A stretch of 30,504 bases of DNA. It comes from Clostridium sp. Its GTDB lineage: Bacteria; Bacillota; Clostridia; Lachnospirales; Lachnospiraceae. The stretch spans positions 1 through 30,504 of the forward strand of contig SFNH01000012.1 of assembly GCA_004554205.1 (NCBI GenBank). The letters are read 5' to 3'. This document shows positions 22,438 through 30,486 of this stretch, in pieces (the stretch's first letter is position 1; every line of letters starts with the position of its first letter). Under the pieces are notes generated by a model. The model searched no databases and was not told the origin of the DNA. It saw only the letters and a list, made by a program, of their open reading frames with translations. The position numbers were made by a program, and so were the translations under genes.

Positions 22438-23130
22438 TTACTCTTTGCGCGGGTCAATGATCTTAACCGCGTCTGCCACACGTCCATACTGACCCTTCGC
22501 CTTCTCCCAGGCAGTGTTCGGGTCGTCGCCCTTCTTGATGAAGTCGGTCATCTTTCCGAGAGATACGAACTGGTAGCCGATGATCTGATCGTCAGCGTCC
22601 AGCGCGATACCGGTCACATAGCCCTCCGCCATCTCGAGATAGCGCGGTCCCTTCTTCAGCGTGCCGTACATCGTGCCCACCTGCGAGCGGAGGCCCTTGC
22701 CAAGATCCTCAAGACCCGCGCCGACCGGAAGGCCGTCCTCGGAGAATGCGGACTGCGAGCGTCCGTAAACGATCTGCAGGAAAAGCTCTCTCATAGCCGT
22801 ATTGATCGCGTCGCACACCAGGTCGGTATTTAAAGCCTCAAGAATGGTCAGACCCGGAAGGATCTCCGATGCCATAGCGGCGGAATGTGTCATGCCGGAG
22901 CAGCCGATGGTCTCCACCAGCGCTTCCTGGATGATTCCGTCCTTTACATTTAAGGACAGCTTACAGGCGCCCTGCTGCGGAGCGCACCAGCCGATACCGT
23001 GGGTAAAGCCGGAAATATCTTTCACTTCTTTTGCCTGCACCCACTTTGCCTCTTCCGGGATCGGCGCCGCACCGTGATGCACGCCCTGGGCTACCGGGCA
23101 CATCGTCTCAACTTCATGTGAATAAATCAT
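22438..23130 (-). CDS. NifU/IscU-like iron-sulfur cluster scaffold protein
   Basis: This 230-residue protein is longer than ordinary IscU (about 130-150). Cys11 (ETMCPVAQG), Cys49 and Cys56 (GIGWCAPQQGACKL) and Cys77 (VETIGCSGMTHSAAMASEIL) are the likely cluster ligands. The C-terminal part after residue 120 (SVSLGK-like region with GKMTDFIKKGDDPN) is specific to this subfamily. AGGAG lies before the ATG at 23130. It precedes the GGGtGRT gene and follows the flavoprotein gene by 106 nt, a gap with only a weak imperfect GC hairpin and no convincing promoter, so read-through from the nfn-like genes is possible. Confidence 0.85.
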   Translation of the reverse strand: MIYSHEVETMCPVAQGVHHGAAPIPEEAKWVQAKEVKDISGFTHGIGWCAPQQGACKLSLNVKDGIIQEALVETIGCSGMTHSAAMASEILPGLTILEALNTDLVCDAINTAMRELFLQIVYGRSQSAFSEDGLPVGAGLEDLGKGLRSQVGTMYGTLKKGPRYLEMAEGYVTGIALDADDQIIGYQFVSLGKMTDFIKKGDDPNTAWEKAKGQYGRVADAVKIIDPRKE

Positions 23131-23236
23131 GCTAAAACTCCTTTCAACTATGTAATATCCTGAAGCGCGCGGAGATTGTTAAAAAAATCACGCGCTGCTC
23201 AGCTTTATTTTCTCACAAATCCACTGGTTCGTCCAG

Positions 23237-24625
23237 TTATTTTTTCTGTGTCAGATACTCATGGATTCCCAGCGCGCCGTGCTTTCCGGCCTCCATCGCA
23301 AGGATCACCGTAGCCGCCCCGGTCACAGCGTCGCCGCCCGCGAACACGCCCTCGCGGGAGGTCTGACCGTTTGCCGGCTCCGCCACGATACATTTTCTCT
23401 TATTTATATCGAGACCCTCTGTGGTGGAGGAGATCAACGGGTTCGGCGAAGTCCCAAGGGACATGATCACCGTGTCCACATCCATCACATAGTCGGAGCC
23501 CTCGATCTCAACCGGCTTCCTTCTCCCGGATGCATCGGGCTCGCCAAGCTCCATCTTGCGAACCTTGATGCCCTTCACCCAATCGTTCTCATCGGCAAGG
23601 ATCTCTACCGGGTTCGTCAGAAGATCGAAGATCACGCCCTCCTCCTTCGCGTGGTGAACCTCCTCCACACGCGCCGGAAGCTCCGCCTCGCTCCTGCGGT
23701 AAATAATATGTACCTCGGCACCGAGTCTTAAAGCGGTTCGCGCGGCATCCATCGCCACGTTTCCGCCGCCGACCACGGCCACCTTCTTTCCCGCCACGAT
23801 CGGGGTATCGTAATCCTCGCGGAATGCCTTCATCAGATTATTTCTCGTCAGGTACTCATTTGCGGAAAATACGCCGTTGGCGTTCTCTCCCGGAATCCCC
23901 ATGAATTTCGGAAGACCCGCGCCGGAGCCGATAAATACCGCCTCAAAGCCCTCCTCGTCCATCAGCTCGTCGATCGTCACGGACTTGCCGATGATCACAT
24001 CGGTCTCGATCTTTACGCCGAGCTTTTTCACATTCTCAATCTCGGGACGCACCACGCGCTCCTTCGGGAGACGGAACTCGGGAATCCCGTAGGTCAGGAC
24101 GCCGCCCGGCTCGTGGAGCGCCTCGAAGATCGTCACATCGTAGCCGAGCTTCGCAAGGTCGCCGGCGCAGGTAAGACCTGCCGGGCCGGAGCCGACTACA
24201 GCTACCTTTCTGCCGTTCTTCTCCTCGGCTGCCTTCGGCACAAAGCCGTTTTCGCGGGACCAGTCCGCCACAAAGCGCTCGAGCTTTCCGATGGAGATCG
24301 GCTCACCCTTGATCCCGCGGATGCACTGACCCTCACACTGGCTCTCCTGCGGGCACACGCGGCCGCACACAGCCGGAAGCGCGGAGGACTCCGCGATCAC
24401 GCTCGCCGCCGCCTCGAAATTGCCGGACTCGACCTCCTTGATAAAGCCCGGGATGTTGATGGAGACCGGGCAGCCGCCCATACATTTCGCGTTCTTGCAC
24501 TTTAAGCAGCGGGAAGCCTCCTCCATCGCCTCTTCTTTATTGTATCCATAGCACACTTCCTCAAAATTGGTCGCGCGCACCTTAGCATCCTGCTCTCTCA
24601 CAGGAACCTTTTTTAATACATCCAT
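23237..24625 (-). CDS. gltA: NADPH-binding Fe-S flavoprotein, GltA/NfnB type
   Basis: This 462-residue protein matches the small-subunit glutamate synthase family. The N-terminal two-cluster domain has Cys40, Cys43, Cys48, Cys52 and Cys87, Cys91, Cys97, Cys101. An FAD dinucleotide fold follows (VAVVGSGPAGLTCAGDLAKL, about 140) and an NADPH fold (VAVVGGGNVAMDAARTALRL, about 284). Databases often call such proteins GltA, but no glutaminase/large subunit is present here. The partner gene just upstream encodes an NfnA-like subunit, so a better reading is NfnB of the electron-bifurcating NADH-dependent ferredoxin:NADP oxidoreductase, or a sulfide-dehydrogenase-type pair. It lies 52 nt after that gene. 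Confidence 0.92.
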   Translation of the reverse strand: MDVLKKVPVREQDAKVRATNFEEVCYGYNKEEAMEEASRCLKCKNAKCMGGCPVSINIPGFIKEVESGNFEAAASVIAESSALPAVCGRVCPQESQCEGQCIRGIKGEPISIGKLERFVADWSRENGFVPKAAEEKNGRKVAVVGSGPAGLTCAGDLAKLGYDVTIFEALHEPGGVLTYGIPEFRLPKERVVRPEIENVKKLGVKIETDVIIGKSVTIDELMDEEGFEAVFIGSGAGLPKFMGIPGENANGVFSANEYLTRNNLMKAFREDYDTPIVAGKKVAVVGGGNVAMDAARTALRLGAEVHIIYRRSEAELPARVEEVHHAKEEGVIFDLLTNPVEILADENDWVKGIKVRKMELGEPDASGRRKPVEIEGSDYVMDVDTVIMSLGTSPNPLISSTTEGLDINKRKCIVAEPANGQTSREGVFAGGDAVTGAATVILAMEAGKHGALGIHEYLTQKK

Positions 24626-24677
24626 TTTCCTATCCTCCGATCAGTCCTTACCATATCTGCCTGTCTCTTACCGGGTG

Positions 24678-25559
24678 TCAGCCGCAGTGGCCGCAGCCGC
24701 CGTGATGGGTATCGCCCTCAAGCTCCCTAAGCATGGCGCGCCCCTCCTCGGTCTTATACATCTGCTGGCGCTTCATCGCCTCGTCAAAATTCACCAGATG
24801 CCCGTCAAACTCCGGCCCGTCCACACACGCGAACTTCACCTCGTCGCCCACCGTCAGACGGCACGCGCCGCACATTCCGGTGCCATCCACCATGATCGGG
24901 TTCATGCTCACGATCGTCGGGATGTTTAACTCCTTCGTCAGCTTGCAGACGAACTTCATCATGATCACCGGCCCGATCGCAACGCAGACATCGTAGCGCT
25001 TCCCCTGGTTCTCCACCAGATCGCGGATCACGTCGGTAACCATGCCCTTACGCACATAGGAGCCGTCGTCGGTAGTGATGTAAAGATTTCCCGCCTGCTC
25101 CCTCATCATATCCTCAAGGATCAAGAGCTCCTTCGTCTTGGCGCCCACAATGACATCGACGTCGATCCCGTGCTGTCTCATCCACTTTACCTGCGGATAT
25201 ACCGGAGCCGTGCCGACGCCGCCCGCGACGAACAGATACTTTCTTCCCTTCACCGCGGCCAGATCCTCCTTCACGAACTCGGAGGGCTGCCCTAACGGCC
25301 CTACAAAGTCCTGAAAAGCGTCTCCCGCCTTTAAGCCGGACATCCTCTGAGTGGAAGCGCCCACAATCTGGAATACGATGGTCACCGTCCCCTTCTCACG
25401 GTCAAAGTCACAGATGGTCAGAGGAATCCGCTCCCCCCGCTCGTCCATCTTCACAATGACGAACTCACCCGGCTGGCAGGCGCGCGCCACGCGCGGAGCC
25501 TCCACATCCATCAGGAAAATCTTTTCCGCCAGCTTTTCCGCTTTCAAAATCTTATACAT
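24678..25559 (-). CDS. FAD/NAD-binding [2Fe-2S] flavoprotein, NfnA / dihydroorotate dehydrogenase electron-transfer type
   Basis: An AGGAGG site 6 nt upstream makes ATG 25559 (MYKILKAEKLAEKIF) the start; an extension to 25634 would run through the promoter. The 293 residues show an FAD-binding barrel (GEFVIVKMDERGERIPLTICD), the pyridine nucleotide part (LFVAGGVGTAPVYPQVKW) and a cluster loop with Cys230, Cys233 and Cys245 (DGTGMCGACRLTVGDE, FACVDGPEFDGH). In NfnA a [2Fe-2S] cluster is held by three Cys plus an Asp, and only three Cys are seen here as well. An unusual HHGGCGHCG tail ends the protein. Gene order with the GltA-type protein matches nfnAB, coupling NADH, NADPH and ferredoxin. Confidence 0.9.
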   Translation of the reverse strand: MYKILKAEKLAEKIFLMDVEAPRVARACQPGEFVIVKMDERGERIPLTICDFDREKGTVTIVFQIVGASTQRMSGLKAGDAFQDFVGPLGQPSEFVKEDLAAVKGRKYLFVAGGVGTAPVYPQVKWMRQHGIDVDVIVGAKTKELLILEDMMREQAGNLYITTDDGSYVRKGMVTDVIRDLVENQGKRYDVCVAIGPVIMMKFVCKLTKELNIPTIVSMNPIMVDGTGMCGACRLTVGDEVKFACVDGPEFDGHLVNFDEAMKRQQMYKTEEGRAMLRELEGDTHHGGCGHCG

Positions 25560-25583
25560 CGCTATCCTCCTGTTTTTGCATTC

Positions 25584-25596
25584 TGCGGTTACCGCA
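25584..25596. promoter_or_regulatory. Palindrome TGCGGT-T-ACCGCA at the nfn-like promoter
   Basis: A perfect 6-bp inverted repeat with a 1-nt centre lies just downstream of the predicted -10 box, around +3 to +15. Such a position suits an operator for a repressor; the regulator is unknown. Confidence 0.5.
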
Positions 25597-25605
25597 TTTA
25601 GATTT

Positions 25606-25634
25606 ATTTTATCATTACATTTCTCCGGTGACAA
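25606..25634 (-). promoter_or_regulatory. Promoter of the nfn-like operon
   Basis: On the minus strand TTGTCA (25629-25634), 17 bp and TAAAAT (25606-25611) precede the start at 25559 by about 47 nt. Confidence 0.75.
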
Positions 25635-25668
25635 TAGATTGTTCTATAAATTGTTATTTTTTTTACAA

Positions 25669-26160
25669 TTATTTTCGTTTTTTGTATGTCCGATAGGTAT
25701 AGCACAGGTCAAAATACGTCTGCTCCCCGCTCTCGTCCGTCATCTCCCACTCCCCGCTCGCGTCAAGATCCGGGAAATGGGTGTCCGCCTCATACGAAAA
25801 GTCGATCCACGTCACCTGCGCCTCCCCGCAGTAGGGCAGGAACTGGCGGTAAATGCTCTCCCCGCCGATGATGCAGACGTCCTCAGGCGGATACCCGGAA
25901 AGCTCTGCAAAGACCTCCTCCATGCTGTGACACACCTTCGCGCCCTTCACGTGGTACTCCGGGTCGCCGCTCAAGACAATATTTGTCCTTCCGTAGAGGG
26001 GCTGGCCCCCGGGAAGGCTCTCAAGCGTCTTTCGGCCCATGACAACGACCTTCGAGAGCGTCATATCGCGAAAACGCTTCTGATCCTGCGGAATGCTCAC
26101 CAGAAGCCGGCCCTTATTTCCGATGGCCCAGTTTTTATCGACAGCCACGATCAGTTTCAA
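25669..26160 (-). CDS. folA: Dihydrofolate reductase
   Basis: This 163-residue protein reduces dihydrofolate to tetrahydrofolate with NADPH. It shows MKLIVAVDKNWAIGNKGRLL, the catalytic acid at D26 (SIPQDQKRFRDM), VVVMGRKTLESLPGG, NIVLSGDPEY and the cofactor loop VCIIGGESIYRQFLPYC. The residue before the substrate loop that is Trp22 in Escherichia coli is Val here. It overlaps the upstream ThyX-like gene by 4 nt, so the two are translated together. A folA-thymidylate synthase pair is common, which supports a thymidylate-related role for the neighbour. Confidence 0.95.
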   Translation of the reverse strand: MKLIVAVDKNWAIGNKGRLLVSIPQDQKRFRDMTLSKVVVMGRKTLESLPGGQPLYGRTNIVLSGDPEYHVKGAKVCHSMEEVFAELSGYPPEDVCIIGGESIYRQFLPYCGEAQVTWIDFSYEADTHFPDLDASGEWEMTDESGEQTYFDLCYTYRTYKKRK

Positions 26161-26795
26161 GAGTTCACTCCCTCCTCTTCCTCCGCGATGATCAGCTCTC
26201 TCGCGTACGGGAGCGTGGCGATCCAGTCACAGAAGGTATGCCACTCCTGCAGCTTGTGGCTGCGCCTCGCAAAATAAATATTGATCAGCGTCTCGTAATT
26301 TAAGGTGCAGGTCCGCATCTGATTATAGCTCGACGGCAGAAGCTGGATCAGGTCATACCAGTCCGCCTTGTCCTTTGTCTCCATGTACTTCTGGCGAATC
26401 TGCTCCAGACGCGCTACCACCGACTCCATAAAGAGAAGGGTCTCCCCCGTCATGTGGTCGTGGCTGAAATCGTCAAGCTCAAACGGCTTCGAGTGAATCT
26501 TGTGCATGGTGCTGGTGGAGTTCGCCACCGTCGCCACCTTGTAGGTATCGTACTCCTTCCACCAGTACAGCGGTGCCGTGATATCCACGGAGACAAACAC
26601 CTGGCGGATGTATTTGCGGTGGTCGCTGCCCGCCTTTCTCAGGCGCTTTGCGAGATCCAGATCGTTCGGCCCCAGCACAAACGTCCCGTCCTCGTCATAG
26701 TAGCTGTCCATCCTCCCCCAACTGTTCATGGGGTTGCGCGCACCGCGCATTGCATTTTCCAGATTCATCACACTGGTGCGTTCTAATTTGATCAT
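26157..26795 (-). CDS. Divergent ThyX-like (flavin-dependent thymidylate synthase fold) protein
   Basis: This is a 212-residue protein. By eye it lines up along much of its length with ThyX: LAKRLRKAGSDHRKYIRQVF with the first helix-strand part, VSVDITAPLYWWKEYDTYKV where ThyX has its FRHR motif, ATVANSTSTMHKIHSKPFE where ThyX has the SxNExSxRY loop, and TLNYETLINIYFARRSHKLQ with the C-terminal LNLRxxxHAQWE helix. The RHRxxSxNxxSxR signature is not conserved: the RHR spot reads YDTYK (82-86) and the Arg of SGRY is Met97. NSTST (92-96) and Arg177/Arg178 plus Gln183 in the dUMP helix remain. The 4-nt overlap with folA suggests deoxyuridylate/thymidylate work. Alternatives are a nucleotide-modifying or non-catalytic relative. 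ThyX membership is inferred, not searched. Confidence 0.6.
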   Translation of the reverse strand: MIKLERTSVMNLENAMRGARNPMNSWGRMDSYYDEDGTFVLGPNDLDLAKRLRKAGSDHRKYIRQVFVSVDITAPLYWWKEYDTYKVATVANSTSTMHKIHSKPFELDDFSHDHMTGETLLFMESVVARLEQIRQKYMETKDKADWYDLIQLLPSSYNQMRTCTLNYETLINIYFARRSHKLQEWHTFCDWIATLPYARELIIAEEEEGVNS

Positions 26796-26830
26796 CGTAA
26801 CATCCTTTCTGTGGTGAGCAGAACCCTTTC

Positions 26831-28196
26831 CTACCGCTCGTCAATGTCCGCAAGCTCCTTTTCATCCTTCACCTCGCAGTGATACACATCCTCAGGGTGC
26901 CTTAAGATCACCCTGCGCCCTCCGGTATCGCCCGTAAGCTCCAAAAGCTCCGGGAAATACTCTGCGGAGAATACTGCGGGATTTCCCACTTTCCCGCCGC
27001 AGGAAAGGCATGCCATCCCCTTCCCGCTCTTTAAGGTCGCAGACGGAGAAGCAGACAGCCGCCGTCCTCTCCTCCGGTCTGACACTTTCCGCCTCTCTTT
27101 CGATCATATGTGAAAGCCCGAGAGAGACCGAGTGGGAGATCCCGAGAGCGCTCTGCCTGTTCTCCACCGTCTCAAATCCCTCATGCCTCATATCCTCAAG
27201 GATCTCCCGGTACTGGCTCACCACGACTTTTTTGTCGAACACGCCCGCGGGGAGAGCCGCGACCGCGTCGACGATATGGCGGTACATGGGTTTCCCCTCC
27301 ACATCGGCGAGAAGCTTGTTATCGCCGAATCTGCGGCTGTCGCCTGCGGCCAGGAGCACGAGCGCCACTTTTTTTTTGCGCATCTGCCTGTGGCGAAGGA
27401 TCGCCTCGAGAACACCGCCTGCGATGGCAGTCGCCTTGTCCGACACCGTAAAGCAGTATTCCGCCTCACACCGCGGATCCACGTCCCCGGATTTCATTCC
27501 CTTTGTCACAAAAACGCCGTCCTGCAAAAGCCCCCGCACCACGCCGTCGATCTGTGCGCGGATGGGACATTCGCCCGCGTAGCCGACGACATCGCCTGCC
27601 TTTACCATATCGCCGATGGATACCGTGCCCCTAAACACCCCGTCAGCCGAAGCGCGGATCAGGCGCTCGATCCCATAGCCGTCCACGATCCCCGGAACGC
27701 CGGTATTCGGGATGGCGCTTCCGGTCGGAATGCACCGCCCCACATAATGCCCCCGCTTCGTCTCCACAACGAAATGGCAGTCCTCTCCTGCCGCAAATCC
27801 CGGTCCCACGCCGATGACCGTGGGGGCGTCCGTGATCTTCGTCCCCAGATTTTTCTTTGCGAGAATGGCGTCCACCACCACTTCCGTCCTGAATTCATCG
27901 AGAATCCGGTCGTATCCCCCCACTGTGACCGCGATTTTCCCGTTTTTTATCGCAGTTTCCACCTCTTCTATGGAATCACACCGCACTCCCGTCACATCCT
28001 CCACCTGCGCCGCACCGAGGTAGACCGCCGGTGAAAACGCCACGGTCCGCCGCACCGTCGTCGGCGCTGCAATCTCCGTCATCACAACCTGAAAGCCGCA
28101 GCGATGCAGCCTGAGCGCAATCCCGCTCGCCAGATCCCCCGCCCCTCTTATCAGGACACGCCCGGCCCCATAATTTTCTTCAATATAATGTCCCAT
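26831..28196 (-). pseudogene. YqeB(EF2563)-type selenium-dependent molybdenum hydroxylase protein fused to a MocA-like nucleotidyltransferase, frameshifted by a small deletion
   Basis: Residues about 1-270 match the EF2563/YqeB family (VLIRGAGDLASGIALRLHR, VVDAILAKKN, VIGVGPGFAAGEDCHFVVET). It is linked to selenium-dependent molybdenum hydroxylases. From about 278 a MobA/MocA-like transferase starts (VALVLLAAGDSRRFGDNKLL), which would cytidylylate or adenylylate the molybdopterin. After VCFSVCD the family continues QP...; here the reading frame shifts near 27035 to a short aberrant tail ending at 26892. The correct end (SGKGMACLSCGGKVGNPAVF, LLELTGDTGGRRVIL, ELADID) continues in another frame to 26831. 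About 15-18 codons seem lost, in a number of bases not divisible by three, so the transferase domain is probably inactive, although the YqeB part could still be made. Confidence 0.85.
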
Positions 28197-28208
28197 GATC
28201 CTACTCCC

Positions 28209-29099
28209 TCATCTCTGATACGCAGTCACAGCGCATCCTTTTTGCATTTTGTCCGGCAGCAGCCGCGCGATCTCTACAGCCTGCCGCCTCTCTCTTTCAC
28301 CGTCCGCCTGGTTTAAGACAATGCGGTAATGCCGCTCGCCCACCTGCCTGTAAAAGCCCCGCTCGTCCGCGAGGATTCGCGCCACATCCTCCGGCGCGAC
28401 CCTCTCCTTCCCGCCGCGCCCAAGCCACGCACCGCAGTCGTCAAAGCGGAAGCATACGTCTGAGAACTTCTCCCCGACTGCCTTTAAACCCGCGCAGGCG
28501 ATGACAAGGTCTGTCTGAGGAAGGATCACCGGCTCCCACTCTGCCGGGACCTTGAGCGGATGCTCCTTCGCCCCGTCCGCCTCGATGAGAATCACATCCG
28601 CAAGTCCCAAAAGCCGCTCAAGCTCTTTCTCATCGCCAAGCCCCTCCGGCATCCTGAATTTTATCACGGGGCTGCCGGGTTTACCTCCGCCAATTTTCTC
28701 AACAGGCGTCCCCGCCGTCAGAATTTTTTTGTCTCCCCACATGGAAGCTTCTATTTCCCGCACATGGGAAACCTCCGCCGCGTTGTCCGCGGGCTTCCTG
28801 ATATGGGTGCTGGTCGTCACGAGGACACGGCTGTAAAGCTCGGACAGCTCGTCCGCAAGCTGATACATCGTGCTCGTCTTTCCGCCGCCGCCGACAAGGG
28901 ATACGATCCGCGGCATGCTCCGGATATCCTCAAATCTGAGCGCTGAAAGGAGGCTTTTTTTGTCCGTAAATCTTTCTTCATCCGGCTCCCACGCCGCCGC
29001 CGTGAGCAGGCGGCGATTCCGGTTCCTGACGACCGTCCCCGTGCGGCTTCTCTCCTCGCCGAACATCAGGCGGTACGTCGAGCGCATTTCATTATCCAT
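28209..29099 (-). CDS. yqeC: YqeC-type selenium cofactor/hydroxylase accessory protein
   Basis: About 296 residues from the ATG at 29099. The glycine-rich loop LVGGGGKTSTMYQLADELSE (about 68-87) is the YqeC hallmark; VLVTTSTHIRKPAD, GLGDEKELERLLGLADVILIEADGAKEHPLK-like region (about 160-190) and VIACAGLKAVG follow. YqeC belongs to the selenium-dependent molybdenum hydroxylase system together with YqeB and MocA; its exact reaction is not settled. The first ATG candidates at 29138 lie inside the MATE gene. 29099 overlaps the MATE stop by 8 nt (ATGGATAA) and 29087 is a possible alternative. The first 60 residues look less conserved. The stop lies 12 nt before the YqeB-type gene, so one operon is likely. 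Confidence 0.85.
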   Translation of the reverse strand: MDNEMRSTYRLMFGEERSRTGTVVRNRNRRLLTAAAWEPDEERFTDKKSLLSALRFEDIRSMPRIVSLVGGGGKTSTMYQLADELSELYSRVLVTTSTHIRKPADNAAEVSHVREIEASMWGDKKILTAGTPVEKIGGGKPGSPVIKFRMPEGLGDEKELERLLGLADVILIEADGAKEHPLKVPAEWEPVILPQTDLVIACAGLKAVGEKFSDVCFRFDDCGAWLGRGGKERVAPEDVARILADERGFYRQVGERHYRIVLNQADGERERRQAVEIARLLPDKMQKGCAVTAYQR

Positions 29100-30486
29100 A
29101 ATTGGAGTATATCCCCCTCTCCGCTTCCCGCCTCGCAATCCGCCTGCGTATCACAAGGTAACAGATGATATGGGCCGTAAGGGTGACGATCCAGGTCACC
29201 GGGTAAGACAGGTACAGCGTCGTGAGCGTGCGGTTTGCTGCAAACACGGTAAAGATCCAGACCACGCGGAGCGCACACGCACCCGTCAGGGAGACGAGCA
29301 TCGGAAGCACCGAATAGTTGAGGCCGCGCAGACCCCCGACCATGGTATCCATGATCCCGCAGAAAAAATATGTCCCGCAGATGATCTTCATCCGCATCAT
29401 CCCGTACTCGATGACACGCGGGTCGGAAGAGTAAATCCCAAGAAGCCTCTGCCCCAAAAGCACCGCGCCGTCGCCCATCACCACTCCGATCACCACAACA
29501 AACCCCAGGCAGTACAGCAGAATCTTTGTGATGCGGTCGAAGCGCCGCGCGCCGTAATTCTGGCTGGTGAAGCTGAGCGCGGTCTGATAGACGGCATTCA
29601 TCGAGGTGTACACAAAGCCCTCCACATTTGCCGAGGCTGTGCTCCCCGCCATGGCGACGGAGCCGAAGGAGTTGATCGAGGACTGGATCAGCACATTGGA
29701 GATTGAAAAGATCGCTCCTTGGAATCCCGCCGGCAGACCGATCTTTGCGATCAGCCCTAATTTCCGGATACTTATTTTTAACTTATCCCTCTGAAGCCTG
29801 TAGGCGGCGTCACAGCGGGCCAGGCACCTCAGGATCAGGATTGCCGACACGCACTGGGAGATGACCGTCGCAAGGGCAACTCCAGCCACCCCCATGGAAA
29901 ATGCAATGACAAAGACCAGATTCAGGATCACATTGATGATTCCCGCGAACAGCAGGAAGTAGAGCGGCCTCTTTGTGTCCCCCACCGCGCGCAGGACGGC
30001 GCTGCCGAAATTGTATGTCAGAGTTGCCGGCATCCCCAGGAAAAAGATCTTCATATACAGAGCGGAGAGCGGCAGCACGTCATCCGGCGTGCCCATAAGC
30101 GAAAGCATCGGGTTCGCGAGCAGGCCGCCCACAAAGATTAAAAATACGCCGCCCGCAGCCGAGAGCAGGATCGCCGTGTGTACTGTTTCCTCCAGATCGC
30201 GCAGCTTCCGGGCGCCGTAATACTGTGCCACCAGCACATTTGCGCCGATTGACAGACCGATAAACACATTCACCAGAAGGTTGATCAGCGCAGTGGTGGA
30301 GCCCACCGCCGCAAGGGACTCGCTCCCTGCGAAGCGTCCCACCACAACAACGTCCGCAGCATTGAACAAAAGCTGTAAAATGCCGGACAGGATGAGCGGC
30401 ACGGCAAACGCTATGATTTTCGTAAATATTGGTCCGCTGCACATATCCATCTCATAGGATTTTGCGGACTTTCTCTGTGCTTTCAT
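29092..30486 (-). CDS. MATE family efflux transporter
   Basis: This 464-residue membrane protein has 12 predicted helices in two six-helix halves. The first half shows FAVPLILSGILQLLFNAADV, VVGRFAGSESLAAVGST and IGANVLVAQYYGARK; the second half shows AGFQGAIFSISNVLIQSSIN and ALSFTSQNYGARRFDR. Such proteins export drugs or metabolites using Na+ or H+ gradients; the substrate cannot be read from sequence. It sits at the start of the visible operon and overlaps the yqeC start, which links it to the hydroxylase accessory genes, perhaps purine-type metabolites, though this is only context. The start at 30486 has AGGAG about 12 nt upstream. Confidence 0.93.
   Translation of the reverse strand: MKAQRKSAKSYEMDMCSGPIFTKIIAFAVPLILSGILQLLFNAADVVVVGRFAGSESLAAVGSTTALINLLVNVFIGLSIGANVLVAQYYGARKLRDLEETVHTAILLSAAGGVFLIFVGGLLANPMLSLMGTPDDVLPLSALYMKIFFLGMPATLTYNFGSAVLRAVGDTKRPLYFLLFAGIINVILNLVFVIAFSMGVAGVALATVISQCVSAILILRCLARCDAAYRLQRDKLKISIRKLGLIAKIGLPAGFQGAIFSISNVLIQSSINSFGSVAMAGSTASANVEGFVYTSMNAVYQTALSFTSQNYGARRFDRITKILLYCLGFVVVIGVVMGDGAVLLGQRLLGIYSSDPRVIEYGMMRMKIICGTYFFCGIMDTMVGGLRGLNYSVLPMLVSLTGACALRVVWIFTVFAANRTLTTLYLSYPVTWIVTLTAHIICYLVIRRRIARREAERGIYSNYG

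Noticed and set aside
23161..23197. Imperfect AGCGCG/CGCGCT hairpin upstream of the NifU-like gene
   Set aside because: The stem is short with a large loop and the U-run lies within the loop; neither terminator nor riboswitch can be supported.
23222..23240. Rho-independent terminator ACTGG-CCAGT after the GltA/NfnB gene
   Set aside because: The stem is only 5 bp and the T-run is on the wrong strand for the gene that ends there.
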